Shown: positions 21,946-31,730, numbered from the stretch's first letter. The stretch is 64,000 bases of DNA from Bradyrhizobium agreste (GCF_016031625.1 NZ_JACCHP010000026.1:124001-188000); one strand, 5' to 3'. Numbers and translations are program-made. The notes: generated by a model from the letters alone, not told the origin.

Positions 21946-23276
21946 GGTCTGCAATTGTCCGCGCGCTGCTCTGCGCGTCGCTGCTGTCTCTGGCCGGCTG
22001 CAACGACGGCAGCGGCGATCCCAACGCGCAGGTCGGCGCCAACCCGGCACTTCCCGAAATCCAGCAATATCTGCTGCCGCCGATCCACATCGCCCGCATC
22101 GTCGGCTGGAAGAAGGACGAGGTCCCGACGGTCGCGCAGGGCCTGCAGGCCAAGGCCTTCGCCACGGGCCTGCAGCACCCGCGCTTCCTCTATGTCCTTC
22201 CCAATGGCGACGTGCTGGTGGTGGAATCCAAGGCGCCGAAGGGCGCCCCGATCAAGCGGCCCAAGGAGATCGTGATGGGCTTCGTCGAGTCCTGGGCGAC
22301 CTCCGGCGGCGACAGCGGCGCGAGCAACCGCATCACGCTGCTGCGCGACAGCAACGGGGACGGCGTGCCGGAGACGCAAAGCGTCTTCCTCGACCATCTC
22401 AACTCACCCTTCGGCGTCGCGCTGGTCGGCAACGATCTCTACGTCGCCAACACCGATGCCATCGTCAGATATCCCTACACGGAAGGGGATACGAAGATCA
22501 CCGCGCCCGGCACGGTGCTGACGCCGCTGCCGGGCGGTCCGATCAACCATCACTGGACCAAGAGCCTGGTCGCCAGCCCCGACGGCGCGAAGCTCTATGC
22601 CGGCGTCGGCTCCAACAGCAACATCACCGAGAACGGCCTGGAGGCCGAGCACAACCGCGCCGCGATCCTCGAGATCGATCGCGCCAGCGGCCGCTGGCGC
22701 GTGTTCGCAAGCGGCCTGCGCAATCCCAACGGCCTCAGCTTCGAGCCGCAGACCGGCGCTTTGTGGACGGTGGTGAACGAGCGCGACGAGCTCGGTTCCG
22801 ATCTCGTGCCCGACTACATGACCTCGGTGAAGGACGGCGGCTTCTACGGCTGGCCCTACAGCTATTTCGGCCAGCACGTCGATCCCCGCGTCAAGCCGGA
22901 GCGGCCGGATCTCGTCGCCAAGGCGATCGTGCCGGACTACGCGCTGAGCTCGCATGTCGCTCCGCTCGGGCTCGCCTTCAACACCGGCACCAGCCTGCCG
23001 GCTGCCTATCGGGGCGGCGCCTTCGTCGGCGAGCACGGCAGCTGGAACAGGCAGGTGCTCAACGGCTACAAGGTCGTATTCGTGCCGTTCGCGGACGGCA
23101 AGCCGAGCGGCCCGCCGCAGGACGTCGTCACGGGGTTCCTCAACAGCGACAACCAGGCGCGCGGCCGCCCCGTCGGTGTCGCCATCGACAAATCAGGCGC
23201 GCTTCTGGTCGCGGACGACAGCGGCAACACGGTGTGGCGGGTGAGCGCGACACGTCCGCAGCTAACGCAACGTTAA
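21942..23276 (+). CDS. PQQ-dependent sugar dehydrogenase (sorbosone dehydrogenase-type) lipoprotein
   Basis: 444 aa. Lipobox LAGC (Cys19), then a six-bladed soluble-glucose-dehydrogenase-like propeller with QHPRFLYVLPNGDVLVVES, FASGLRNPNGLSF (RNP motif), DELGSDLVPDYM and AFVGEHGSWNR; all point to the sorbosone dehydrogenase group. Overlaps the DUF2231 gene by 4 bases, giving a likely two-gene membrane-anchored quinoprotein unit in which the DUF2231 protein may pass electrons on (inference). Confidence 0.88.
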   Translation: MRSAIVRALLCASLLSLAGCNDGSGDPNAQVGANPALPEIQQYLLPPIHIARIVGWKKDEVPTVAQGLQAKAFATGLQHPRFLYVLPNGDVLVVESKAPKGAPIKRPKEIVMGFVESWATSGGDSGASNRITLLRDSNGDGVPETQSVFLDHLNSPFGVALVGNDLYVANTDAIVRYPYTEGDTKITAPGTVLTPLPGGPINHHWTKSLVASPDGAKLYAGVGSNSNITENGLEAEHNRAAILEIDRASGRWRVFASGLRNPNGLSFEPQTGALWTVVNERDELGSDLVPDYMTSVKDGGFYGWPYSYFGQHVDPRVKPERPDLVAKAIVPDYALSSHVAPLGLAFNTGTSLPAAYRGGAFVGEHGSWNRQVLNGYKVVFVPFADGKPSGPPQDVVTGFLNSDNQARGRPVGVAIDKSGALLVADDSGNTVWRVSATRPQLTQR

Positions 23277-23335
23277 GCCCGGTCCCGCGTTGAGAGGTCA
23301 GACGGTCTTTCGAACGCAAAGCCAGGAGTTGGACA

Positions 23336-23539
23336 ATGGGTCTCGCGCAATACGCCATCGTGCCGGTGCAGGACGAATGGGGCGTGCTGCATGACGGCGA
23401 CGTCAAGAGCCGATACGCCACCAAGGAAGCCGCCTTCGAGTCCGCGGTCGCCGCGGCCTCGCTGGCCCTCCGCGAAGGACACGAAGTGCATGTCAGCGTG
23501 CCCGGCCGCGAAGCCGGCGACAACGCGCTCGGTGTCTAG
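23336..23539 (+). CDS. 67-aa hypothetical protein
   Basis: Start MGLAQYAIVPVQDEWGVLHD with AGGAG upstream. The pattern W-x-V...Y-A-T-K-E-A-A-F-x-S-A resembles small DUF2188-like domains, without certainty. Followed 36 bases later by another small gene with a strong ribosome site. Confidence 0.7.
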   Translation: MGLAQYAIVPVQDEWGVLHDGDVKSRYATKEAAFESAVAAASLALREGHEVHVSVPGREAGDNALGV

Positions 23540-23575
23540 AACGGCAGCAAGGGCATTCGAGAGAAGGAGGCCGCG

Positions 23576-23746
23576 ATGACCAAGCCCCGTGAGCCCAACG
23601 GCATCGAGCCATCCCGCTCCGAAGACGACATCCAGCGCGACCAGCTCGGCCCGCGCGGCGTACCGGACGCGCCCGATCCGGCCAAGATGACGCCGCAGCG
23701 CGAGAAGAAGACGCCGAAGCACATCGATCCCGGCCACACCGCGTGA
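23576..23746 (+). CDS. 56-aa hydrophilic hypothetical protein
   Basis: GAAGGAGG lies five bases before the ATG. The product (MTKPREPNGIEPSRSEDDIQ at the start) is polar and Pro/Lys-rich, probably disordered. Likely co-transcribed with the previous gene. Confidence 0.6.
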   Translation: MTKPREPNGIEPSRSEDDIQRDQLGPRGVPDAPDPAKMTPQREKKTPKHIDPGHTA

Positions 23747-24089
23747 CGCGGCTCTGGGCGGCGAACTGATCAGGCGATCAACCGCGCCGCGGCAATTCCG
23801 CATCATTTCCACACCGGCTCTTGAAATCGAGGCGGCTGGCTCGTGGTCCTCCGAGCATCGCCGCTGCAGGGGCGTTCGTCCCGCATAACATCATGTTAGG
23901 TTTATCGCATAACTGGGTAATTGTGTTATCCCGGCGAAAGCCTATGCTCCTCCTCACCCAAGACACCGATCGGCAGTGCCAAGCGCTCGCGGAGCTCCGC
24001 TAGGGCGCCCGGGAATTGCTGCCGAATTTTCCAACGAAGCCCGCCAACGGGACGTCACAAACAAGACAGATCGGGAGGAAAATTTTCTG
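23747..24089. other. Intergenic region upstream of the MFS gene
   Basis: 343 bases without a gene. The A/T-rich stretch at 23888-23928 (TTAGGTTTATCGCATAACTG and GGTAATTGTGTTATCC) is the probable promoter area for the transporter gene; no clean consensus or operator could be assigned. Confidence 0.35.
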
Positions 24090-25484
24090 ATGGCTACCAC
24101 GCGCGCGATCCATCACATGAGCCAGTCCAGGAAGGCTGCTGCAAGCGGCTGGATCGGGTCGGCCCTCGAATATTACGACTTCTTCATCTACGCGACGGCG
24201 GCGTCGCTGATCTTCCCGCAGATATTCTTCCCCTCCGACAATCCGACCGTTGCGATCGTCGCGTCGCTTGCGACCTACGGCGTCGGCTACGTCGCGCGGC
24301 CGATCGGGGCGTTCGTGCTCGGTCATTGGGGCGACACGCATGGCCGCAAGACCGTGCTCATCGTCTGCATGTTCCTGATGGGCGTTTCGACGATGGCGGT
24401 CGGGTTGCTGCCGACCTATCAGCAAGCCGGCATCCTGGCGCCGATCCTGCTCGTGATGCTGCGCCTCGTGCAGGGATTTGCCGTTGCCGGCGAAATCTCC
24501 GGCGCGAGCTCGATGATCCTGGAGCATGCGCCGTTCGGCCGCCGCGGCTTCTATGCGAGCTTCGCCCTTCAGGGCGTGCAGGCCGGACAAATTCTCGCGG
24601 CAGCCGTCTTCCTGCCGCTGGCGGCCTACATGCCGACCGAGGCCTTCAACAGCTGGGGCTGGCGGATTCCGTTCCTGCTCAGCTTCTTCGTCATCGTCGC
24701 CGGCTACGTCATTCGCCGCGAGGTCGACGAAACGCCGGCCTTTGCCCGAGAGGAGAAGCGCGGAGAAACGCCGCGGGCTCCGATCGTCCAGGCCATCCGC
24801 TTGAGTTGGCCCGATATGCTCCGGGTCATCTGCATGGCGCTGATGAACGTGATTCCGGTCGTTGCGACCATCTTCGGCGCGGCCTATGCGGTGCAGCCGG
24901 CCTATGGCATCGGGTTTGCGAAGGACGTCTATCTCTGGATCCCGGTGCTCGGCAACATGCTGGCCGTGATCGTCATTCCCTTCGTCGGCCATCTCTCCGA
25001 CAAGGTCGGCCGCAAGCCTCCGATCATCGTGGGCGCGCTGCTCTCCGGCCTGCTCGCCTTCGGCTATCTCTATGCCATCAGCATCCGGAACGTGCCACTC
25101 GCCATCATGCTGTCGCTGCTGATGTGGGGCGTGGTCTACCAGGGCTACAACGCGATCTTCCCCAGCTTCTATCCGGAGCTGTTTCCGACCCGCACCCGTG
25201 TGTCGGCGATGGCGATCTCGCAGAACATCGGCACCACGATCACCGCATTGCTGCCCGCCTTGTTCGCGACCGTGGCGCCTCCTGGCTCGGCCAACATTCC
25301 CCTGACGGTCGGGGCGATCGCCTTCGGCATCACGGTCATCGCGGCGCTGGCGGCCGTCACGGCCCGTGAAACCTATCGGATCAGGATCGACGATCTCGGC
25401 AATCCCGAGGCGGTGCCGATGCCGCGGGCCGACTATGAGCGGCAGCGTGCGGAGGCGAACGATGCGGCCACAATTCCCACCTGA
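24090..25484 (+). CDS. MFS transporter, metabolite:H+ symporter (MHS) type
   Basis: 464 aa from the ATG at 24090 (GGAGGAA upstream). Twelve predicted helices; the loop 2-3 motif is GHWGDTHGRKTVLI and its second-half copy GHLSDKVGRKPPII. The opening ASGWIGSALEYYDFFIYATA is that of the MHS family (shikimate, dicarboxylate, proline/betaine symporters). It starts a same-strand run with BKACE, a second MFS protein and a CoA-transferase, so its solute is likely an organic acid handled there. Confidence 0.92.
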   Translation: MATTRAIHHMSQSRKAAASGWIGSALEYYDFFIYATAASLIFPQIFFPSDNPTVAIVASLATYGVGYVARPIGAFVLGHWGDTHGRKTVLIVCMFLMGVSTMAVGLLPTYQQAGILAPILLVMLRLVQGFAVAGEISGASSMILEHAPFGRRGFYASFALQGVQAGQILAAAVFLPLAAYMPTEAFNSWGWRIPFLLSFFVIVAGYVIRREVDETPAFAREEKRGETPRAPIVQAIRLSWPDMLRVICMALMNVIPVVATIFGAAYAVQPAYGIGFAKDVYLWIPVLGNMLAVIVIPFVGHLSDKVGRKPPIIVGALLSGLLAFGYLYAISIRNVPLAIMLSLLMWGVVYQGYNAIFPSFYPELFPTRTRVSAMAISQNIGTTITALLPALFATVAPPGSANIPLTVGAIAFGITVIAALAAVTARETYRIRIDDLGNPEAVPMPRADYERQRAEANDAATIPT

Positions 25485-25598
25485 CGGGACGCAAGGAAGC
25501 CACGCCGCTGCGATCGAGGAAGTTTGCAGCGGCATGGCTCCCTGCGCTACGTCTATTCGACTTAGTGCGCGCGAGCGCGATCATCATGAGGTCTAGGG

Positions 25599-26426
25599 AT
25601 GAACCCCGTCGTCGTTGCCGTCGCCATCACCGGCTCCGTTCCGCGCAAGAAGGACAATCCGGCGGTCCCGATCCTGCCCTCCGAGCAGATCGAGTCGACG
25701 CAACAAGCCTTCGAGGCCGGCGCCACGCTTGCCCATATCCACGTCCGCAACGATGACGAGATGCCGTCCTCCGACCCCGAGCGTTTTGCCCAGGTGCAGG
25801 AGGGGATCAGGAAGCATTGTCCGGGAATGATCGTCCAGTTCTCGACCGGCGGGCGAGGACGCGATCCCGCGGCGCGCGGATCGGCGCTCTACCTCAAGCC
25901 CGACATGGCCTCGCTCTCCACGGGATCGGTGAACTTTCCGACCATCGTCTACGAGAACAGCGCCGCGCTGGTCGAGACGCTCGCCACCAGCATGAAGGCG
26001 AACGGTATCCGGCCGGAAATCGAGATCTTCGATCTGTCGCATTTGCATGGCGCCCGCCGCCTGATCGAGGCGGGCCTCATCGATGCGCGTCCTCACGTGC
26101 AGTTCGTCATGGGCGTCAAGAACGCCATGCCGGCGGACGAGCATGTGCTCGACATTCTCCTGGGCGAGCTCAGGCGGCTGATCCCGAAGGCAACCTGGAC
26201 AGCAGCCGGAATCGGCCGCCATCAGGCCGAAGTCATGGGCTGGGCGCTCGCCCGCGGCGCGGACGCGGTCCGCACCGGGCTCGAGGACAATATCCGCATC
26301 GACAAGACGCGCCTCGCGGCCAGCAACGCCGAGCTCGTGACCTTGGCCTGCGAGGCGGTCGCGCGCCACGGCCGGCGCGTTGCAACCGCGACTGAGGCGC
26401 GATCGCTGCTTGGCATGGCAGGGTAG
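25599..26426 (+). CDS. BKACE-family enzyme (3-keto-5-aminohexanoate cleavage protein, DUF849)
   Basis: 275 aa. The metal site HIHVR (His46, His48) and QFSTGGRG follow the TIM-barrel pattern of beta-keto acid cleavage enzymes, which condense a beta-keto acid with acetyl-CoA to give acetoacetate and a new acyl-CoA. The substrate varies across the family. Lying between two transporters and upstream of a CoA-transferase it probably serves degradation of an imported keto acid. Confidence 0.9.
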   Translation: MNPVVVAVAITGSVPRKKDNPAVPILPSEQIESTQQAFEAGATLAHIHVRNDDEMPSSDPERFAQVQEGIRKHCPGMIVQFSTGGRGRDPAARGSALYLKPDMASLSTGSVNFPTIVYENSAALVETLATSMKANGIRPEIEIFDLSHLHGARRLIEAGLIDARPHVQFVMGVKNAMPADEHVLDILLGELRRLIPKATWTAAGIGRHQAEVMGWALARGADAVRTGLEDNIRIDKTRLAASNAELVTLACEAVARHGRRVATATEARSLLGMAG

Positions 26427-26560
26427 GGCGCCTTTCCTCGTCCTGACATGCTCCCGGCTGCCGCCTGCCATTCGGCGGCCGGCGTTCCCGTGCGCCGAGT
26501 CTCCGAGTAGACAGGTGCTACAGGCGCAATCTGTGCCAGCCGGGCAGGCGAACGTTTGGA

Positions 26561-27763
26561 ATGCGGTTCTTGAAATCTGACGGCAGGCTGATCGGCGTGT
26601 TGCTGGTGCTTGCCATCACGCAGCTGGTCGGATGGGGCACGATCGGCCTTCCTGCCATCGTCGGGCGCGATCTCGCCGCCGATCTCGGCATGAGCCTGCC
26701 GGCGGTGTTCGCCGGGACGTCCGTCCTCTACGTCTCGATGGGGCTGTGCGGCCCGTTGCTCGCCAAGTCATTTGCGCGGCATGGCGCGCGGACGGTCATG
26801 ATGGTCGGCACGATCGTCACTGCGCCGGGCTTCGTGCTGCTGTCGCTGGCACGCGAGCCGATGCTGTATTTCGCCGCGTGGATCGTCCTCGGCATCGCCG
26901 GCAGCGCCACCCTGTCGACCGGCGCCTATATCATGCTGAACGAGATCGCGGGGCGGCAGGCCAAGAACGCGATCGGCGCGCTGATGCTGGTGACGGGCCT
27001 GTCCAGCAGCATCTTCTGGCCGACGACCTCGTTCCTGAGCGGCCATCTCGGCTGGCGCGGGACGTGCCTGGTCTACGCGGCGATGATGCTTCTCGTCAGC
27101 CTGCCGCTCTATGCGTTCTGCGCGCCGCGCAGGAAGATCGTAAAGGACAATGACGCTGCGCCGGCCAAGCGGTCGCCGCCGCCCGCGATCGCACGGAGCA
27201 CGTTCGGCCTCGTCGTCGCCGCGATTACGCTGAACGCCTTCGTCAATTTCGGCATCGGCGCGATCCTGATCGAGCTGTTGCGGGCGGAGGGGCTGGCGCC
27301 GGCCCAGGCGCTTTTGTTCGGCTCGATGCTGGGCGTGATCCAGGTCAGCGCCCGCGCGCTGGATTTCCTCGGCGGCGGACGATGGGACGGCATCACCACC
27401 GGGCTCGTCGCGGGCAGCGCCTTGCCGGTCGCCATGCTGCTGCTGATGACGAGCGAGGGCGCCACCTGGGCGGTCGCGGTCTTCATCCTGCTCTATGGCG
27501 CCGGCAGCGGCGCGATGGCGGTGGCGCGGGCAACCATCCCGCTCGTGTTCTACGACCAGGCCGAGTTCGCCAAGGCGATGTCGATGATCGCGCTGCCGCT
27601 CAATCTGGCCTCCGCGATCTCGCCGCCGCTGCTCGTCGGCCTGTTGACCGCGTTCGGCAGCCGCGGCGCGCTCGGCCTGACGCTGGTGTTCTCCTGCGCG
27701 ACGGTGCTGATCCTGATGCTGCTGGCTCGGCGCCGGCCACGGATGCCGGCGGTTGCGACCTGA
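26561..27763 (+). CDS. MFS transporter
   Basis: 400 aa with 12 predicted helices. The loop 2-3 signature is degenerate (LAKSFARHGARTVMM). The opening LAITQLVGWGTIGLPAIVGR resembles a subgroup of short oxalate/formate-like MFS proteins. Same strand as the BKACE gene; probably a second uptake or export route of the same pathway. Confidence 0.85.
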   Translation: MRFLKSDGRLIGVLLVLAITQLVGWGTIGLPAIVGRDLAADLGMSLPAVFAGTSVLYVSMGLCGPLLAKSFARHGARTVMMVGTIVTAPGFVLLSLAREPMLYFAAWIVLGIAGSATLSTGAYIMLNEIAGRQAKNAIGALMLVTGLSSSIFWPTTSFLSGHLGWRGTCLVYAAMMLLVSLPLYAFCAPRRKIVKDNDAAPAKRSPPPAIARSTFGLVVAAITLNAFVNFGIGAILIELLRAEGLAPAQALLFGSMLGVIQVSARALDFLGGGRWDGITTGLVAGSALPVAMLLLMTSEGATWAVAVFILLYGAGSGAMAVARATIPLVFYDQAEFAKAMSMIALPLNLASAISPPLLVGLLTAFGSRGALGLTLVFSCATVLILMLLARRRPRMPAVAT

Positions 27764-27886
27764 GCCCGGCAGAGGATAGCCGTATGCCGCCAGTGCAGTG
27801 CTCAGGGCCCGAGAATGGTGGTATCCGCAGGAAGCGCGGCCGCTTTCAGCCGCCGCGCCAACACCAGTTCCCCGGAGGAAATCGAC

Positions 27887-29116
27887 ATGTCGGCCCTGCC
27901 GCTCTCAGGCATCAAGATCCTTGACCTCACCCGCGTGCTGGCCGGGCCGCTGTCGGCCCAGATGCTGGGCGATCTCGGCGCGGAGGTGATCAAGATCGAG
28001 CGGCCGGGCACCGGCGACGACGCGCGCGCCTTCGGCCCGCCTTACCTGACCGACCCCGAGGGCAAGGCCAACAACAACAATTCGTTCTATCTCTGCGCCA
28101 ACCGCAACAAGAAGTCGGTCACCGTCAACATCGCCAAGCCGGAAGGGCAGGCGATCGTCCGCGAGCTCGCCAAGGACGCCGACGTCTTCATGGAGAACTA
28201 CAAGGTCGGCGATCTCAAGCGCTACGGCCTCGATTACGAGACCATCAAGGCGATCAATCCCGGCATCATCTATTGCTCGGTGACCGGCTTCGGCCAGACC
28301 GGACCCTATGCGCCGCGCGCCGGCTATGATGCCATCCTGCAGGCGATGGGCGGGCTGATGAGCGTCACCGGCCATATCGACGGCGAGCCTGGCGAGGGCC
28401 CGATGAAGGTCGGCCCGTCGATCGTCGACTACATGACCGGCATGAACGCCTCGATCGGAATTCTCTCGGCGCTCTACCATCGCGACGCCAGAGGCGGGCA
28501 GGGACAGCACATCGACGTCTGCCTGTTCGATACCGTGATCGCATCCTTGTCGCATTGGCTGCAGATCTATCTCGTCAACGGCAAGATCCCGCCGCGTCGC
28601 GGCACCTGGGGCAATGGCGGCATGCCGGCCGGCGTGTTCCGCTGCACCGACGGCGAGCTGATGGTAGTGGTCGGCAATGACGGCCAGTTTCAGCGCACCT
28701 GCGCCGTGCTCGGCGCGCCCGAGCTCGCAAGCGATCCACGCTTCGTCAAGAACAACGACCGCGTCGTGTACGGCAAGGAGATCATGGCGATCTTCGCCGG
28801 CCTGTTCCTGAAGCAAAAGGTAGCCTACTGGCTGGAGAAGCTGGAGGAGGCCGGCGTGCCCTCGGGGCCGATCAACGATTTCGAGCAGGTGTTTGCCGAC
28901 CCGCACGTCCAGTCGCGCGGCATGCGGGTGAAGGTCAACCATCCCTTCGAGCCTGCTCTGTCGCTGGTCCGCAACGCGCTCACCTTGTCGGAGACGCCGA
29001 TCAAGGAGTACCGCGCCCCGCCGCTGCTCGGGGAGCACACAGAGGAGGTGCTCGGCGGCAAGCTCGGCTACGATGCCGGCAAGATCGAGCAGCTGAAGAC
29101 GCAGGGCATCATCTGA
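27887..29116 (+). CDS. CaiB/BaiF-type (family III) CoA-transferase
   Basis: 409 aa from the ATG at 27887 (GGAGGAA upstream). Family features: GIKILDLTRVLAGPLSAQML, LGDLGAEVIKIERPGTGDDAR-type segment, NRNKKSVTVN, and the catalytic aspartate region YDAILQAMGG with MNASIGILSAL. It moves CoA between organic acids such as formate, oxalate, succinate or carnitine-like acids; specificity not readable. Last gene of the MFS-BKACE-MFS group. Confidence 0.92.
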   Translation: MSALPLSGIKILDLTRVLAGPLSAQMLGDLGAEVIKIERPGTGDDARAFGPPYLTDPEGKANNNNSFYLCANRNKKSVTVNIAKPEGQAIVRELAKDADVFMENYKVGDLKRYGLDYETIKAINPGIIYCSVTGFGQTGPYAPRAGYDAILQAMGGLMSVTGHIDGEPGEGPMKVGPSIVDYMTGMNASIGILSALYHRDARGGQGQHIDVCLFDTVIASLSHWLQIYLVNGKIPPRRGTWGNGGMPAGVFRCTDGELMVVVGNDGQFQRTCAVLGAPELASDPRFVKNNDRVVYGKEIMAIFAGLFLKQKVAYWLEKLEEAGVPSGPINDFEQVFADPHVQSRGMRVKVNHPFEPALSLVRNALTLSETPIKEYRAPPLLGEHTEEVLGGKLGYDAGKIEQLKTQGII

Positions 29117-29316
29117 CGCTCGCTGTTCCCGCCGCCAAGAGGCCGGGATTCAAGGGCAGCGCGACTGATGCGACAGCCGTGGACGCGTGCGCCTTTTTTG
29201 GGGCTTGCCTGAAGCTTGCCGCAATCCCCAGATGATCCCGGTCCGTAGTCGCACAGGCTTCCGTTCCGCGCGAGACTCTGGTTCGATCTCTCCACTTGAG
29301 TGCGGGAGGGAAGCAA

Positions 29317-29532
29317 ATGTCCTACACGATCGGGTTCCAGGCCAAGGACCAGAAGGCCATTCTGGCGACCGAGGCGGCCACCGCCAATCAGGCCGTCGCC
29401 ATCATTGCCGCGCTGCGGCAGAGCGCCGACGAGATCAAGTTCATCCGCTCGCCGCAGGAAGGCGAGATGGGCATCGAGATGCTGCTGCTGCTCGCCAAGG
29501 AAGAGGCCGAGGAGATGCCGCAGCGGGCGTAG
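29317..29532 (+). CDS. 71-aa hypothetical protein
   Basis: Start MSYTIGFQAKDQKAILATEA with GGGAGGG upstream. Helical, acidic C-terminus (AKEEAEEMPQRA). No domain recognised. Convergent with the TetR gene. Confidence 0.65.
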   Translation: MSYTIGFQAKDQKAILATEAATANQAVAIIAALRQSADEIKFIRSPQEGEMGIEMLLLLAKEEAEEMPQRA

Positions 29533-29584
29533 GCTCGCCAGCGCTTCCATAAGACTTCGACGCGCATCGCGCTGATGTGAAGCT

Positions 29585-30256
29585 TCAGCGCGCATCCCGG
29601 GCCAACGCGCGCGCCGGCGCCTTGGCCTCGGCCTTTCCCGCCGTCAGCGCCATCGTCGCCACGCTGACGACGCGCGCGACCACGTCCTCGACGTCGTCGA
29701 GGTCGCATTTGCCCTCCGACAGCTTGGTCAGCCGCTCGCTCTCGCGGATGGTGTGATGCGCCATGGCGAGCGCGAAGTTGAGGCCCCAATAGATATCGAC
29801 GTCGCTGCGCTCGGGCAGGGCGCGGCGCATCGCGCCGACGAACTTGCGCAAATGGTCGATCTCGCGGTTCTTGATGCGCCGGATTGGCGGCACGGATTCG
29901 ATCGAGGCGCGGATCATGAAGCGCGCGGCGGTCGAGCGCTGGTTCTCCGGCCCCAGGCAACCGCGCAGCGTCGGCCCGACCAGCGCGCGCAGGATCACCT
30001 CGATCGGCGCGCGGCCGCCGCCTTCTTCCTCCGCCGCCTTCAATTCGCGCAGGCGCTCGCGGTTGGTCTGAACCGAGCGGGTGACGAATAATTCCGCGAT
30101 CAGCTCGTCCTTCGAGCCGAAATGATAGTTCACCGCGGCGAGGTTGACGCCCGCCTCAGCGACGATGTCGCGCAGCGTCACGTCGCCGAAGCCGCGATCG
30201 GCATAGAGCCGTTCGGCGGCGGCGAGAATGGCAGACCTCGTATGATCGCTGGCCAT
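29585..30256 (-). CDS. TetR/AcrR-family transcriptional regulator
   Basis: 223 aa. N-terminal helix-turn-helix with AAAERLYADRGFGDVTLRDI and AGVNLAAVNYHFGSKDELI, which is the family's DNA-binding pattern; the C-terminal ligand domain is not specific. It is divergent from the acyl-CoA dehydrogenase gene, and a perfect palindrome (30283-30313) lies between, so it likely represses that gene and itself and responds to an acyl-CoA or related metabolite. Confidence 0.92.
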   Translation of the reverse strand: MASDHTRSAILAAAERLYADRGFGDVTLRDIVAEAGVNLAAVNYHFGSKDELIAELFVTRSVQTNRERLRELKAAEEEGGGRAPIEVILRALVGPTLRGCLGPENQRSTAARFMIRASIESVPPIRRIKNREIDHLRKFVGAMRRALPERSDVDIYWGLNFALAMAHHTIRESERLTKLSEGKCDLDDVEDVVARVVSVATMALTAGKAEAKAPARALARDAR

Positions 30257-30282
30257 GGGAGCCCTCAGGGAGGGAGTTGCAA

Positions 30283-30313
30283 TTCAAACGCTTGTATGAA
30301 ACTATCGTTTGAA
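30283..30313. promoter_or_regulatory. Probable TetR operator
   Basis: TTCAAACG (30283-30290) and CGTTTGAA (30306-30313) form perfect 8-bp arms 15 bases apart between the TetR and acyl-CoA dehydrogenase genes. The spacing and location are those of a two-dimer or long TetR operator. Confidence 0.65.
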
Positions 30314-30463
30314 GGCCGGGAAAAGTCAATCCGCAATCGGGACTCGTTCGCAAGTGCGGCTGGGTTTCGACAGGTCCGTGAACGCGCGCATTCGCGCTTG
30401 CGGGCCGCTCTTTGCGGGAGGACAGTCCGGCGCAAAACGACCAGCGAAAGAGAGGAGCGTCCC

Positions 30464-31696
30464 ATGGACTTCGATATGTCCCCCAAGCAGAAGGAATGGC
30501 TCGACCGCGTGCGGTCCTTCATGGCCAAGCACGTGCGCCCGGCGGTGCCGATCTACGATCAGCAGGACAAGAGCGGCGACCGCTGGAAGGTGATCCCGAT
30601 CCTCGAGGACCTCAAGAAGAAGGCGAAGGCCGAAGGCCTCTGGAACATGTTCATGCCGCCGTCCGAGCACGAGGACGATGAATTCCGCGGCGCGGGACTG
30701 ACCAATCTCGAATATGCGCTGCTGTCGGAAGAGATGGGCCGCATCACCTGGGCCTCGGAAGTCTTCAACTGTTCCGCGCCCGACACCGGCAACATGGAAG
30801 TGTTCATCCGCTACGGCACTAAGGAGCAGAAGCGGAAATGGCTGCGCCCGCTGATGGACGGCGAGATACGCTCGGCCTTCCTGATGACGGAACCGGCGGT
30901 CGCCTCGTCCGACGCGACCAACATCGAGACCCGCATCGAGCGCGATGGCGACCATTACGTGATCAACGGCCGCAAATGGTGGTCGTCCGGTGTCGGCGAT
31001 CCCCGCTGCAAGATCGCGATCCTGATGGGCAAGACCGACTTCAAGGCGGCCAAGCACCAGCAGCAGTCGCAGATCCTGGTTCCGCTCGACACATCAGGCA
31101 TCAAGGTCGAGAAGATGCTGCCGGTGTTCGGCTTCGACGACGCGCCGCACGGCCATGCCCAGGTGCTGCTCGAGAACGTGCGCGTGCCGAAGGAGAACAT
31201 CCTGCTGGGCGAAGGCCGCGGCTTCGAGATCGCGCAGGGCCGCCTCGGTCCGGGCCGTATCCATCACTGCATGCGTACCATCGGCAAGGCCGAGGAGGCG
31301 CTGGAGAAGATGGTGAAGCGGCTCGCCTCGCGCACCGCCTTCGGCAAGAGGATCGTCGAGCACAGCGTGTGGGAGCAGCGCATCGGCGAGGCCCGCACCA
31401 ACATCGAGATGACGCGTCTTCTGTGTCTCAAGGCGGCCGACATGATGGACAAGGTCGGCAACAAGACGGCGCAGGCCGAGATCGCCATGATCAAGGTCGC
31501 CGCGCCCAACATGGCGCTGAAGATCATCGACGAGGCGATCCAGGCCTTCGGTGGCGCCGGCGTGTCGGACGAAGCGGGCCTTGCCAAGGACTACGCGCAC
31601 ATCCGCACGCTCCGTCTCGCCGACGGTCCGGACGAGGTGCACAACCGCGCCATTGCCAGACTCGAACTTCGGAAGTATGCAAACTCTAGTCATTAA
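30464..31696 (+). CDS. Acyl-CoA dehydrogenase family protein
   Basis: 410 aa from the ATG at 30464 (AGAGGAG upstream). Standard three-part fold; FAD-binding middle region with SAFLMTEPAVASSDATNIET and WWSSG, and the C-terminal helix bundle RTAFGKRIVEHSVWEQR. Probable catalytic Glu/Asp in the late AFGGAGVSDEAG segment. Together with the APH-type gene downstream it resembles the ACAD10/11 pair that degrades 4-hydroxy acyl-CoAs; that link is inference. Confidence 0.93.
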   Translation: MDFDMSPKQKEWLDRVRSFMAKHVRPAVPIYDQQDKSGDRWKVIPILEDLKKKAKAEGLWNMFMPPSEHEDDEFRGAGLTNLEYALLSEEMGRITWASEVFNCSAPDTGNMEVFIRYGTKEQKRKWLRPLMDGEIRSAFLMTEPAVASSDATNIETRIERDGDHYVINGRKWWSSGVGDPRCKIAILMGKTDFKAAKHQQQSQILVPLDTSGIKVEKMLPVFGFDDAPHGHAQVLLENVRVPKENILLGEGRGFEIAQGRLGPGRIHHCMRTIGKAEEALEKMVKRLASRTAFGKRIVEHSVWEQRIGEARTNIEMTRLLCLKAADMMDKVGNKTAQAEIAMIKVAAPNMALKIIDEAIQAFGGAGVSDEAGLAKDYAHIRTLRLADGPDEVHNRAIARLELRKYANSSH

Positions 31697-31730
31697 GAAC
31701 GGCGGAGAGCGCGAACAGTGCTCTCCTCAC

